Of a stretch of DNA of 64,000 nucleotides, positions 16,161 to 25,785 are shown one piece after another. Under the pieces are notes generated by a model. The model had not been told where the DNA came from and made no database searches. It was given only the letters and a program-made list of their open reading frames with translations. Both the position numbers and the translations under genes were made by a program. The stretch is from Mariniflexile sp. AS56 (GTDB lineage: Bacteria; Bacteroidota; Bacteroidia; Flavobacteriales; Flavobacteriaceae): the NCBI RefSeq assembly GCF_030552475.1, contig NZ_JAUPED010000002.1, positions 310,001 to 374,000 on the forward strand. The letters are read 5' to 3'. The stretch's first letter is position 1. Every line of letters begins with the position of its first letter.

Positions 16161-17159
16161 TTAACTTCCATGCCGAAGTTTATTAAATTTTGAAAACATA
16201 AAACAAGATAATGAAAATACCAGATAATTATTTGCAAAATATAAAAACCATCTTTTATCCTTAGTATCGGGTTTAAATTTGGTAGGGTATAAGTTTTTTG
16301 ATTTTAAAAGTGTTATAATTTCTTTTTTCGTACTTGTAGATTTGGTGTCTTTTAGCACGCGTATAAGCATGGTTGCAACTAAAGAGCTTACTCGTTTTTT
16401 TAATGGAATATAGGCTATTGATTTTGTGGTAACGTGTTGTTCTGCTAAATCATTTATAGAATTAATGACTGTAAAAATATCAAAAATCATTTTTTCCTTT
16501 TTAGCAAAATTTCTAGTTCTTGTTATAGAACCTTCACGTTGCAAAAAGTGCGCTATAATAGTATCGATAGCCATAATGCGATCGCAAAGTACAACAGCTC
16601 TAGAGTTAAATTCAATATCTTCAATATACACATTGGGCATAAAGCGTAGTTGATGTATATTCATAAAACTTAAGCGGTACAATTTATTACATGCAGAACT
16701 CATATAATTTATTTCTGCTAAATATTCAGCACCTGTAAGTACTTTATTGTTGGAGGAAGCAGATGCCGAATACACAATTTTATTATGTGGTGTAATGCCT
16801 TTGGCACCAAATTCAAGGATGTCTGTTTTATTAAACACCGCTGTGTCAATAAGGTTTTTCAGTACATTAGGAAGTATATAATCATCTGCATCAACAAATA
16901 ATATAAATTGGCCTAAAGCATTATTTAAACCTGTGTTTCTAGCGCCGCTAAGACCTTGGTTCTCTTGACTTATTATTTTCAAGTTAACAAATTCGTTCTT
17001 TAATTCTTCTAAAACAAGCAAACTCGTATCGGTTGAACCATCATTTACCGCTATTATTTCAAATTGGTCCTTATCTATATCTTGTATAGTTAAACTTTTA
17101 ATACAGGTATTTAAATAGTCTGCCACATTATAAACGGGCACAATAATCGATAATTTCAT
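16161..17159 (-). CDS. GT2-family glycosyltransferase
   Basis: A 332-residue GT-A enzyme. I chose the ATG at 17159 because it begins directly at the canonical MKLSIIVPVYNV strand and avoids overlap with the polymerase gene; an upstream ATG at 17213 would add 18 residues. Motifs: IIAVNDGSTD, QENQGLSGARNTGL, ILFVDADD (the DxD-like metal site). It is the last gene of the 22-gene minus-strand run, 13 bp after the EpsG-like gene. Confidence 0.9.
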   Translation of the reverse strand: MKLSIIVPVYNVADYLNTCIKSLTIQDIDKDQFEIIAVNDGSTDTSLLVLEELKNEFVNLKIISQENQGLSGARNTGLNNALGQFILFVDADDYILPNVLKNLIDTAVFNKTDILEFGAKGITPHNKIVYSASASSNNKVLTGAEYLAEINYMSSACNKLYRLSFMNIHQLRFMPNVYIEDIEFNSRAVVLCDRIMAIDTIIAHFLQREGSITRTRNFAKKEKMIFDIFTVINSINDLAEQHVTTKSIAYIPLKKRVSSLVATMLIRVLKDTKSTSTKKEIITLLKSKNLYPTKFKPDTKDKRWFLYFANNYLVFSLSCFMFSKFNKLRHGS

Positions 17160-17172
17160 AGAGGGTAACATG

Positions 17173-18270
17173 TTATGCATAATATATATAAGACATAAAA
17201 TAGGTGAAACCAAAATATAGTGTCGTAAATATTCCTATTCTATAAAATTGGTTTTTCCAAAAAATTTCCTTTAAATATGGGTAACAAATAACAATAGCCA
17301 TAAGAAACCATGATAAATAGGCAAATCTATTAGAATAATTAGCTGTATTAATCATAATCCACATACCATTGCAAATTAGATACGTATGTAAAATGCGTTT
17401 GTATAAAACATCCGAAAAATTTCTTTTTATAATAAAGTAATAACCTGCAAATACAGGTACAGCACTATATAATACAAAATCATACCTAAACCCGACACTT
17501 TTAAAGTCGTTAGCACTAGGTTTGGTTGACAAATAACCACTAAGCTTTTCTCCTCCTAAGCCTAATTGACTAAATAAGCTGACCAAAGTTGGCCCTATGG
17601 CAATGGAAATTGCTATTGAAAATAGCCAAAAAAGAAGATATTTTTTTGTGTCAATTATAAAGTATGACATTATAAATGCCAATATAGGTAATTTCATACT
17701 TTGGTGGATGCTAACCGAAAGAAATAGGATAATAATCATTAAAGCTGTTCTTTTATTTAAAGCGATTCCCAAAATAAATAGGGAAGAGGCAATACCATTT
17801 CGCATTCCATTAACACCATAGGTATAAAAAGAAAATGAAGCTAGAAGCATGATAAAAGCAAATAAGTAATAATTGGGGAACCAAATTTTACTCGCTATAT
17901 AAAGGGGAAGTATGTATAAAATAATACTCAAAACAAAAAACAGATGTATTGAGCCCACCTTGGCTAATGCGTAGGTGAACAATTCAAAACCAAGATCCCC
18001 GTCCATATATAAAGGATTGCCTGCCTGATATAATTCAAAACTTAGGGCGTAAGTAGACATGTCTGTAAAAAACCGACCGCTTATAGGTCTAAATCCCAGG
18101 TAAATAACGAGAAAAACTAACAGAAATAAGGATAGAAATTTATTTAAATTATGAATTCTATTTTCATAGCCAGTTAGAGTAAAGGTATGTACTAAAATAC
18201 ATAAAACTAGAAATAAAATAAAATTTATATATACATCGTAATAATATTCTAATGGAATGAAATCTATCAT
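17173..18270 (-). CDS. EpsG/Wzy-like polysaccharide polymerase
   Basis: A 365-residue polytopic membrane protein with about nine or ten hydrophobic segments. The first periplasmic loop reads YLGFRPISGRFFTDMSTYALSFE, matching the EpsG-family pattern in which an FR..... TD..nY block precedes an extended loop. GVNGMRNGIASSLFILGIAL resembles the RQ..a... repeat of the same family. It is the only polymerase candidate in the window and sits among glycosyltransferases, in line with a Wzx/Wzy pathway. Family assignment is fair; the Wzy role is inferred from context. Confidence 0.75.
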   Translation of the reverse strand: MIDFIPLEYYYDVYINFILFLVLCILVHTFTLTGYENRIHNLNKFLSLFLLVFLVIYLGFRPISGRFFTDMSTYALSFELYQAGNPLYMDGDLGFELFTYALAKVGSIHLFFVLSIILYILPLYIASKIWFPNYYLFAFIMLLASFSFYTYGVNGMRNGIASSLFILGIALNKRTALMIIILFLSVSIHQSMKLPILAFIMSYFIIDTKKYLLFWLFSIAISIAIGPTLVSLFSQLGLGGEKLSGYLSTKPSANDFKSVGFRYDFVLYSAVPVFAGYYFIIKRNFSDVLYKRILHTYLICNGMWIMINTANYSNRFAYLSWFLMAIVICYPYLKEIFWKNQFYRIGIFTTLYFGFTYFMSYIYYA

Positions 18271-18299
18271 AGAATTAATTATAATCTAATAGTAGCTAT

Positions 18300-19235
18300 T
18301 TAGTTGTTTTTATTTATAATGCTAGAAATAGAATCACTTAGAGCATTGGTGAATTGTATACCTCCTTCTTTGTTTAAATGGTGACCATCATAAGTTGTAA
18401 AATTCATTTTTATAGCATCACTTTTAGTAAAGTTATAATATTTTATATTATTAGTATGAGCAGTTTCAGAAATAAAATCATCAAATTCTGGGTAGAAGAT
18501 GTTTTCTAAATCTAAGATTTCCTTTTCAATAGGCATTCTAATTAAAACTACTTTTCCGTTTTTTTTCAAATCTTTTATTAAGCTATCCAATGATTTTTTG
18601 CGATACTCTGAAATTTCATAATCTCTTTCGAAGCCTTCCATCATCTCCAGTTGCAAATTCTTCCATTCTTTGAGGGTATTCGTATTTGTAGGTAAATTAT
18701 GAGCTTCTAACCACCCGTTTTTGTGCATTGTAGAACTTTTTCTAAATAATGCTTTAAAGTGAAAGTAGTTAATGTTTCTTAACAAATATTCATAATTAGG
18801 ATTCATTGTGACATTCAGCATATTATGTGGAGGAGTATTAGCCTCAATGAATTCACCTTTTTCGTTGTTTTTTGAATGATGAGAAGCAATCATCATAGGG
18901 GTTAGTGATACTATAAATAGGCCGTTTTTCGATTTTCCTTCAATCTTTTTCAAAATACTTTTTCGATATAATGGACCTATATGTGCTTGAGCAATAGTAA
19001 AGCTATAATTCAAGATTGGTAAATCAATATCCAAAGATTTGAGTCTTTTATTTAGGACATTGGGTTGAATACCTTGCAAGGCTCTTGAATCTCCAATAAT
19101 CATAGAGTTTGTTTTGGGAGTTGTAAATTTTTCATAAAAATAATCGATATTTCCTCCAAAAATAATTAATACCAATGTGATTATTATGAAACAAATAGTA
19201 CCGTATATCGAGAGTTTTTTTAAGAATTTAACCAT
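18300..19235 (-). CDS. SGNH-type membrane-anchored acyl transfer partner (copy 2, DltD-position)
   Basis: A 311-residue protein with an N-terminal membrane anchor (about 8-27) and an SGNH-like domain: IIGDSRAL (46-53, Ser50) is the nucleophile block, and YDGHHLNKEGG (282-292) gives Asp283 and His285/286. The ATG at 19235 was chosen over 19280 because it removes the 41-bp overlap with the MBOAT gene and starts just before the anchor. It is the fourth gene of an adenylation/carrier/MBOAT/SGNH set (22434 to 18300), the same roles as DltA/DltC/DltB/DltD, so it probably takes part in the final transfer of the activated group to the glycan. Confidence 0.75.
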   Translation of the reverse strand: MVKFLKKLSIYGTICFIIITLVLIIFGGNIDYFYEKFTTPKTNSMIIGDSRALQGIQPNVLNKRLKSLDIDLPILNYSFTIAQAHIGPLYRKSILKKIEGKSKNGLFIVSLTPMMIASHHSKNNEKGEFIEANTPPHNMLNVTMNPNYEYLLRNINYFHFKALFRKSSTMHKNGWLEAHNLPTNTNTLKEWKNLQLEMMEGFERDYEISEYRKKSLDSLIKDLKKNGKVVLIRMPIEKEILDLENIFYPEFDDFISETAHTNNIKYYNFTKSDAIKMNFTTYDGHHLNKEGGIQFTNALSDSISSIINKNN

Positions 19236-19239
19236 AATA

Positions 19240-20685
19240 TTAAAATTGAAAATAAATAAACGTATCAGATGATTTACCAAATAGAATTAAAAAAACAAAC
19301 AAACCAATGTATAAAGTCCATCGTACATAAACAGGTTTGTTGCTTATCTCAAAATCATGGCTCTTAGTTCTGTGAAACCATTCTATTGTGAAATAAATAA
19401 ATATTAAAAAAATGACAGAGAACACGTTGGCATTTATAAACGCAACAGGATAGCTAAATAGAGATTTTGAAAAAATGATTTGAATATATTCAATGGCGTC
19501 TGATACCTGTTTAGATCTAAAAAAGATAGACGTTAAGGTGATTAAATAAAATAAAGAAGCCATTTTTATTATTTCTACTAGTGAAGGTAAAAAACGGTCT
19601 TTAGCAACAATAGATGATTTATTCATGCTTCCAGTAAGTACCAAAGGGATGAAATAAATACCGTGTAATGCACCAAAAACAACAAAGGTCCAATTGGCAC
19701 CATGCCATAACCCCACGATTAAGAAAGTTAAAATTATGGAGAATATGAGTCCTAATTTTTTAAAGCGTCTTAATGTAAACGACAAGGGAGTGAAAATGTA
19801 ATCCATCATCCAAGTTGTTAATGACATGTGCCATTTACGCCAAAAATCAGATATATTCGTAGAGAAAAAAGGAGTTGCAAAGTTCCTCATTAAATCAATA
19901 CCAAATAATTTAGATACTCCGATGGCCATATTAGAGTACCCTGAAAAATCTGCATATAATTGGATAGCATAGAAGGACGCTCCTATTAATAAAGTATTGC
20001 CACTTTCGTTTTGATAATTATTGAAAATGGGGTTCACTATTTCAGCACAATTCTCAGCTATAACCATTTTAGCAAAAACACCCCATAGAATTTGGCGAAG
20101 GCCATCCACGGCCATATTGTAATTAAACGTTCGCTTATTCACAATTTGAGGAATGAACTTTTGTGCTCTTTCAATAGGACCAGACAGGATTTTTGGAAAA
20201 AAAGTGACGTAAGTAGAAAAAAGTAATATATCGCTATATGGTTCTACTTCTTCATAAAACACATCTAAAATATAACCTAGAGTTTGAAATGTAAAAAAAC
20301 TAATTCCTAATGGGATGATTATTTGAAGTGGACTAAACGTTAAATCTGAACCAAAAACATGAAATACATCTACAAAGTTCTCGTAAAAAAAGTTGAAATA
20401 TTTATAGTAACCTAAAACACCAACATTTATAATAATTCCAATCCAAAGAATTCTAATTTTTATCTTTTCTTTATTTTCTTTATATATTTTTTTCGCTAAA
20501 AAATAATTGAACAAAATATTGAATATCAATACAATTAAAAACCTCCAATCGGTCCAGCCAAAAAAAACAAGACTAGCAATTAGAAGCAAACTGTTTTGTG
20601 TTTTACTAGTTTTGTCGAGTACAAACCAATAAAGAATAAATACGAGAGTGAAAAAAACAATAAATTCGTAGGAATTGAAAATCAT
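19240..20685 (-). CDS. MBOAT-family membrane O-acyltransferase (copy 2, DltB-like role)
   Basis: A 481-residue polytopic MBOAT protein: LSGPIERAQKF (about 168-178), YADFSGYSNMAIG (244-256), DFWRKWHMSLTTWMMDYIF (280-298, His286) and GLWHGANW (325-332, His328). C-terminus FIYFQF. It sits 15 bp after an acyl carrier protein gene and 4 bp before an SGNH gene, so its donor is probably the group loaded on that carrier by the adjacent adenylation enzyme. It is more diverged from MBOAT copies 1 and 3 than they are from each other (for example TPLSF where the others have IPLGG). Confidence 0.9.
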   Translation of the reverse strand: MIFNSYEFIVFFTLVFILYWFVLDKTSKTQNSLLLIASLVFFGWTDWRFLIVLIFNILFNYFLAKKIYKENKEKIKIRILWIGIIINVGVLGYYKYFNFFYENFVDVFHVFGSDLTFSPLQIIIPLGISFFTFQTLGYILDVFYEEVEPYSDILLFSTYVTFFPKILSGPIERAQKFIPQIVNKRTFNYNMAVDGLRQILWGVFAKMVIAENCAEIVNPIFNNYQNESGNTLLIGASFYAIQLYADFSGYSNMAIGVSKLFGIDLMRNFATPFFSTNISDFWRKWHMSLTTWMMDYIFTPLSFTLRRFKKLGLIFSIILTFLIVGLWHGANWTFVVFGALHGIYFIPLVLTGSMNKSSIVAKDRFLPSLVEIIKMASLFYLITLTSIFFRSKQVSDAIEYIQIIFSKSLFSYPVAFINANVFSVIFLIFIYFTIEWFHRTKSHDFEISNKPVYVRWTLYIGLFVFLILFGKSSDTFIYFQF

Positions 20686-20700
20686 AAACCAAGTTTTATT

Positions 20701-20940
20701 TTATAATTTTGACTGAACTAAACTAATTAATGACCCCATATTATTTAACTTGTTCAAGTCACGTAATTTAAATGTTATTTTAAATTCTTCTTCAATTTTT
20801 GTAATAATCATCATATGTGATAATGAATCCCAGCCATCCACATCTTTAGCTGTTAAATCGTCCGTAAGTTCAAAGTTTTCATGTCCTAAAACATGGGTTA
20901 ACGTAATTTTTATTTTTTCAATAATTGTAGTTCTTTCCAT
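20701..20940 (-). CDS. Acyl/aminoacyl carrier protein (DltC-position)
   Basis: A 79-residue carrier protein of standard length. The phosphopantetheine attachment motif is GWDSLSHMM with Ser39; acidic helix-II residues follow (TKIEEEF). It lies 12 bp after the adenylation gene and 15 bp before the MBOAT gene, so it is predicted to carry the activated amino acid or other acid from the adenylation enzyme to the membrane transferase. No phosphopantetheinyl transferase gene is in the window; a housekeeping one would be needed. Confidence 0.92.
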   Translation of the reverse strand: MERTTIIEKIKITLTHVLGHENFELTDDLTAKDVDGWDSLSHMMIITKIEEEFKITFKLRDLNKLNNMGSLISLVQSKL

Positions 20941-20952
20941 AATATTTATAAT

Positions 20953-22434
20953 TTAAAATAATTCTAATAATTTTTTTCTATCTGTTTTCCCATTAATATT
21001 CATAGGGAAAATTTCGGTAAATTCAATTTTAGTGGGTATCATATAACTAGGTAGCATCGTTTTTAAATATGCTAGCAAAGGGTTGGTGTCAAATTTATTT
21101 GATTCGAGAACTAGACCTATTTCAGTATTATTAATACTATTAGTAAAAGCCAAAGCTACGGTATTTGTTTTTTTTAAATAAACACGAACATGATGTTCTA
21201 TTTCAGCTAATTCTACTCTAAAGCCTTGTATTTTCGCTTGAAAATCAATTCTTCCTAAGTAAAAAATATTGCCTTCTGAATCCTTTCTACATAAATCCCC
21301 TGTTTTATAAAAGCGGGTTTTTTTATCGTTCATGTTTTTAAAAAAGAAAACTTCTTTATCTTTTTCTTCATTTTTCCAGTAACCAAGTGACAGTTGGGTA
21401 CTGCTTAAACACAACTCACCACTTTCACCGGTACTCACTTCTTCCATGGTTTCGTCTATAATTATGGTTTTTGTATTTAACATGTCTTTACCAATAGATA
21501 ATATACCTTTGTAAGACTTTAAATCGCCAAGAGACGTGTAAGTGTAATTCGTACAAACGATGGTACATTCGGTGGGGCCATAGGCATTGGCAATGGCTGC
21601 ATTTGGAACACATTTGCTCCATTCTTCAACAATATCTAACGGTAATGCTTCTCCTGCAAATACACTTACCCTTAAATTTGGGCAGTTAATTTCACTAAAA
21701 TAGGGTCGTAAATAATGGAGTATGGATGGAACCATCGAAACAAATGTTAATTCATAATCATCCATAAGTTCAAAAATATAACTATATTTAATTTTGTCTT
21801 TTGGAATTGTATAAACGCAAGCGCCTTTTAATAAAGGAGGTAAAAACGAAAAAACAGACATGTCAAATGTAAGTTCAAACATTTGGAGGCATCTGTCTTC
21901 ATCATTTAAATTAAAATTTAAATCCCAAAAAGCTTGAATAAATTCAGAAAGGTTGAAGAAAGAAATGGGAACGCCTTTTGGTATTCCAGTGGTCCCCGAT
22001 GTAAATAAAATATAAGCTAAATTCTCCTTAGGAAATGTTTTAGCTGATAAATTTATATTTTCATTTTTTAAACCCGAAGTTCTTAAGGTTAAATGATCGA
22101 AAGCCCCTGTGGTTTTTGAAGAATCTAAAATGGTTGAAATACCAGCTTGCTCTATAATAGAATTATTTCTGCTAATAGGGGTTTCTGGATTAATGGGAAC
22201 ATATGCTTTACCTTCGAGCCATAATGCCATAATCGAGGCATAAGTTTCAATATCGTCATTTGTTATTAAACCAATATGTAAATTAGTTTCTTTAGTCGAT
22301 TCTTGTAAACTATAGCGGACGTTTGATATAATTTGAGCAAAATTTTTATATGTATAATACGTATTATTAATACAAAAAGCATTGCTTAATTGATTTTTCT
22401 CAATTGATTTTTGTAAAATTTCTATTAATTTCAT
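20953..22434 (-). CDS. Stand-alone amino-acid-type adenylation enzyme (DltA-like)
   Basis: A 493-residue ANL-superfamily adenylate-forming enzyme with no condensation or carrier domain, the size of DltA. Core motifs in order: FTSGTTGIPKG (144-154), NAYGPTE (283-289), ESGELCLSS (337-345), YKTGDL (376-381), GRIDFQAKIQGFRVELAEIE (394-413) and NGKTDRKKL with the adenylation lysine Lys483. It activates a carboxylic acid, most likely an amino acid, and loads it on the carrier protein encoded next. The order adenylation-carrier-MBOAT-SGNH parallels the dlt operon of Gram-positives, but it sits in an exopolysaccharide locus. Substrate identity cannot be read from the sequence alone. Confidence 0.9.
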   Translation of the reverse strand: MKLIEILQKSIEKNQLSNAFCINNTYYTYKNFAQIISNVRYSLQESTKETNLHIGLITNDDIETYASIMALWLEGKAYVPINPETPISRNNSIIEQAGISTILDSSKTTGAFDHLTLRTSGLKNENINLSAKTFPKENLAYILFTSGTTGIPKGVPISFFNLSEFIQAFWDLNFNLNDEDRCLQMFELTFDMSVFSFLPPLLKGACVYTIPKDKIKYSYIFELMDDYELTFVSMVPSILHYLRPYFSEINCPNLRVSVFAGEALPLDIVEEWSKCVPNAAIANAYGPTECTIVCTNYTYTSLGDLKSYKGILSIGKDMLNTKTIIIDETMEEVSTGESGELCLSSTQLSLGYWKNEEKDKEVFFFKNMNDKKTRFYKTGDLCRKDSEGNIFYLGRIDFQAKIQGFRVELAEIEHHVRVYLKKTNTVALAFTNSINNTEIGLVLESNKFDTNPLLAYLKTMLPSYMIPTKIEFTEIFPMNINGKTDRKKLLELF

Positions 22435-22481
22435 TTCAGTAATGGTGTTAATTTCTTTATTATAGCAATTGTAATTTGTTG

Positions 22482-23687
22482 TTATTTTAAATAATCGTTG
22501 GTTACTCTATTAATATTAAATTTGTCAGTGAGCAGAGTTGAGTTTTTTGCCAATTTGCTTTCCCAGTTTTTATTTTGCAATACCTCCATTAAAGCTTCGG
22601 AAAACTGTATTTCTTTAGCCGTAATATCTAATATTGAACTTGGTACAGTCATTTCTCCTTCATAAAGATTAGGGGTAATAATACCTCCTTCTACTATTAT
22701 GTTTTCGTTTGATTTTTTGATATTAGGGTTCATACTCATCAATTCAGCAATGCCATCAGTGCAATTTGAACATACAACGGGAATATTTAAAGTGATGGCC
22801 TCTATAATAACATTTGGAGTTCCTTCATAATGAGATGATAATGCTAACACTTTTGATTTTGCTAAATATTTGTACGGATTAGATTTCCTGCCTAACAAAA
22901 AAACATTGTTTTCTATTTTAAAATAAGCTATTAATTTCACTATATAATTATAGACCTGGTTGTCACCATCACCAATAAAAACTAGGTTAACATCCTTCTT
23001 GTTTTTCAACATATTAAAGGCTTTTATTAAATGCCAAGGGGATTTCTGAATGGACATTCTTCCTAAAAACAGTATGGTATCTTTTTCAAAAAGATTTTTT
23101 TCATTTATTTCTGTTATTGGCTCTTTACTCAATTTAATAATCGTTTCTAAATCATGGGGATTGTAAATAACTTCTAAATTTGATTTATATTTATAGCCAC
23201 AGTTTTCAATTAAGTCCTTTTTTATCGCATAGCTAATGCTAACTAATTTATCGAAATTTTTATAGGTGCTTTTGTACCCGATTTTTGTTAATTTACTAAA
23301 TAGAGTATTGGTACTTAGTTCTATACTTTTAAGAGCATGTACACTTCCAATTTTGTATTCTTTTGTATATGTAAGCGCACTAAAAATGTTTGTTAAATCT
23401 CCAAAAGATATACTGTGGGTTATATTATATTGTTTAATAATTTGTCTGATTTTTAAAGGTGTACTTAAGTAAAATTTAAAGCGTTCTATTTTATTAAAAC
23501 TTGATAAGTCTTTATTCGAAAAATAGATTTCATCCTCATTAAAATTGATTATATCAGATTCTAATTTAAAAAATTTTAAAGCTTTCACAGTGTAACCTTG
23601 TGCTTTATACGTTTTATAAAAATTCAAAGCTAATCGTTCCATACCACCAACGCCTCCATAAGGTAATATTAAGAGAATATTTTTCAT
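22482..23687 (-). CDS. GT4-family glycosyltransferase
   Basis: A 401-residue GT-B enzyme opening ILLILPYGGVGGMERLALNFY, with donor-domain motifs LFLGRMSIQKSPWHLIKAF and LSSHYEGTPNVIIEAITLNIP. The C-terminal part has an additional region (EGGIITPNLYEGEMTVP) common in GT4 enzymes of O-antigen clusters. It overlaps the next upstream glycosyltransferase gene by 4 bp. Predicted to act in repeat-unit assembly; specificity unknown. Confidence 0.88.
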   Translation of the reverse strand: MKNILLILPYGGVGGMERLALNFYKTYKAQGYTVKALKFFKLESDIINFNEDEIYFSNKDLSSFNKIERFKFYLSTPLKIRQIIKQYNITHSISFGDLTNIFSALTYTKEYKIGSVHALKSIELSTNTLFSKLTKIGYKSTYKNFDKLVSISYAIKKDLIENCGYKYKSNLEVIYNPHDLETIIKLSKEPITEINEKNLFEKDTILFLGRMSIQKSPWHLIKAFNMLKNKKDVNLVFIGDGDNQVYNYIVKLIAYFKIENNVFLLGRKSNPYKYLAKSKVLALSSHYEGTPNVIIEAITLNIPVVCSNCTDGIAELMSMNPNIKKSNENIIVEGGIITPNLYEGEMTVPSSILDITAKEIQFSEALMEVLQNKNWESKLAKNSTLLTDKFNINRVTNDYLK

Positions 23688-24787
23688 TTAATAGATTTAA
23701 GTCTTAAATTAGTAAATAGGGTATGCCATTGTAGTATGATGGATTCAGGCAAATAGGTTTTAGATTTTAAGCGTGCTGCTTGTCCCATTTTGGACCTCTC
23801 TTCTTTATTCTGCATTAAATATTTTAACTTTTCAGTATAGTCACTTAAATCTCCATTTGAAATTAAAAAGCCATCTTCATTATTAGTTATAATATCTTTA
23901 GGACCACTAGGGCAATCAAAAGCGATACAGGGCACGCCGTATGCCATTGCTTCTATAAGAACCATACCAAAACCTTCTGACCTTGATGTCATGGCGTAAA
24001 TAGAAGATTCTTTGTACTTATCGCCAATGTTTTTAACGGGCTTGAAAAAATTTACCTGATGGTCTATTTTTAATTTTTTGGCAAGCTTGCTATACGTGTT
24101 TTTATCATCAGCCTTCCCGTAAATGTTAAGTTCCCAATTTGGAAACTGAGCACTTAACGTTGCCCAAATTTGCAGTAAAACATCAAAGCCTTTTTGATAG
24201 TAATGGGAGCCTACCGATATAACCTTATTTTCACTTACAGTTGAAAAATCGTGTGGATAAAAAGATAAAGGGTTAGGTATGACCCGTATGTTACGTAATT
24301 CCCATTCCTTGACATTATTATCTGTTAATACAACAAAGGCATCAAATTTTTTAGCTCCTATATGCATCAATTTGTTTTGTAAATAATGCTTTATTTTATC
24401 CCTTAAACTATTGGAATTTAAAGAAATATATTTAGAGGCATGTCGTTCGTAAATAATAGGACAATTTTTGCTTATTAAAAATGGCAGATAAAAACCTTTT
24501 AAACCATCATCGCAAACTGAAATACAATCGGGGTTTATTTTATTAATTGTGTCCCGGATTTTAGAAATATAATTAAATATATAATTTAATGTATTTCCTT
24601 TTATACTCAGATCGTGATAGGTTATTTTATTGCTAAACGAATAAAATAATGGTTCATTACCTTGGTTTAGTGTTATAATATGAACATCATAATCAAAGTC
24701 ATCAGCAAGTGCGCTGGCCTTGATTGATAAAACTCTTTCAAGGCCAGCAGCAGCAAAAATTTGATTTGTAATGTATAAAAGTCTCAT
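23684..24787 (-). CDS. GT4-family glycosyltransferase
   Basis: A 367-residue GT-B enzyme opening LLYITNQIFAAAGLERVLSIK, with VISVGSHYYQKGFDVLLQIW and TSRSEGFGMVLIEAMAYGVP as the donor-binding motifs and DCPSGPKDIITNNEDGFLI after them, close to the pattern of GalNAc and Gal transferases of capsule loci. It is linked by 4-bp overlaps to the genes on both sides, so translation is probably coupled. Confidence 0.9.
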   Translation of the reverse strand: MRLLYITNQIFAAAGLERVLSIKASALADDFDYDVHIITLNQGNEPLFYSFSNKITYHDLSIKGNTLNYIFNYISKIRDTINKINPDCISVCDDGLKGFYLPFLISKNCPIIYERHASKYISLNSNSLRDKIKHYLQNKLMHIGAKKFDAFVVLTDNNVKEWELRNIRVIPNPLSFYPHDFSTVSENKVISVGSHYYQKGFDVLLQIWATLSAQFPNWELNIYGKADDKNTYSKLAKKLKIDHQVNFFKPVKNIGDKYKESSIYAMTSRSEGFGMVLIEAMAYGVPCIAFDCPSGPKDIITNNEDGFLISNGDLSDYTEKLKYLMQNKEERSKMGQAARLKSKTYLPESIILQWHTLFTNLRLKSIK

Positions 24788-25785
24788 TTTCTTAACTTCA
24801 AATAGATATTTCTACTTGTTATTGGGTATTTGTTTATGAATGGTCTTAATGTGTTGTAAATAATTTTTTTAGACTTACTTTGCTCTGCGATTGATTTAAA
24901 TGGATATAGTTTACTTTGTTTGAGTTTTTTTATAATTTGATTTAATGTATCTGTATCAAAATCATTATATAAAAATTGTAAAAATAATATTTTATTAATT
25001 GATACTAATTTTTTTTCTAATCCTAGCTTTAAGGCATCGTTATTTTGTAAGCTAGATTTAAAATTGGTTAATAAATCATTAACAGCTATTATAGAATAAT
25101 AATACTTTTCTCTAACAGTACTATTATTATTATTAATGAAAGATGTTTCTCTTTTTACATAGGAGTATATAATTTTATCCAAGTGCATGATTCTGTTAAC
25201 ATGGTTCATTATCCTCGGCATGATTTCAGAATCTTGCATGTTTATTTTTTGTTCAAAATAAATTTTGTGGTCTAAAAAAATAGAACGTTTAAAAAAATAG
25301 AAACATAAATAGCTATCATGGTAGTTATTAGAATAAAATTCAGATCCTGTTATTACAGACTTACCATTAAAATCGGGTTTAAAATGAATCCAATCTATAA
25401 CCTGTCCAGCCTCATCTGTACAATTAAAACTAAAACTTAAACAATCTAAGTTATTATCAAAAGTAGAGGATAACAATTCTTTAAGAGAATTTGGTGTAAT
25501 AAAATCATCTGAATCTATAAACCAAACATAAGTGCCTTTGGCCAATTCTAGACCCTTATTTCTGGCACCACCCAATCCGGTATTTTTTTGGTCGTGAATA
25601 ATAATATTTGAATAATTTTTAGAGAGTCTGGTGATTACTTCTAGCGAATTATCTGTGGATCCATCATTTATAAGAATAATTTCATATTCATTTTCTGGAA
25701 TGTCTTGATTGGTAATAGAAAGTACGCAACGCTCTACAAATTGATCAACATTATAAACAGGTACTATGATACTAAGTTTAATCAT
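24784..25785 (-). CDS. GT2-family glycosyltransferase
   Basis: A 333-residue GT-A enzyme: KLSIIVPVYNVDQFVERC, IILINDGSTDNSLEV, NTGLGGARNKGLE and YVWFIDSDDFI with the metal-binding SDD. The C-terminal third is helical and basic. Four-bp overlaps with both neighbours. It is similar in layout to the GT2 at 16161-17159 and probably a distant paralogue. Confidence 0.9.
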   Translation of the reverse strand: MIKLSIIVPVYNVDQFVERCVLSITNQDIPENEYEIILINDGSTDNSLEVITRLSKNYSNIIIHDQKNTGLGGARNKGLELAKGTYVWFIDSDDFITPNSLKELLSSTFDNNLDCLSFSFNCTDEAGQVIDWIHFKPDFNGKSVITGSEFYSNNYHDSYLCFYFFKRSIFLDHKIYFEQKINMQDSEIMPRIMNHVNRIMHLDKIIYSYVKRETSFINNNNSTVREKYYYSIIAVNDLLTNFKSSLQNNDALKLGLEKKLVSINKILFLQFLYNDFDTDTLNQIIKKLKQSKLYPFKSIAEQSKSKKIIYNTLRPFINKYPITSRNIYLKLRK

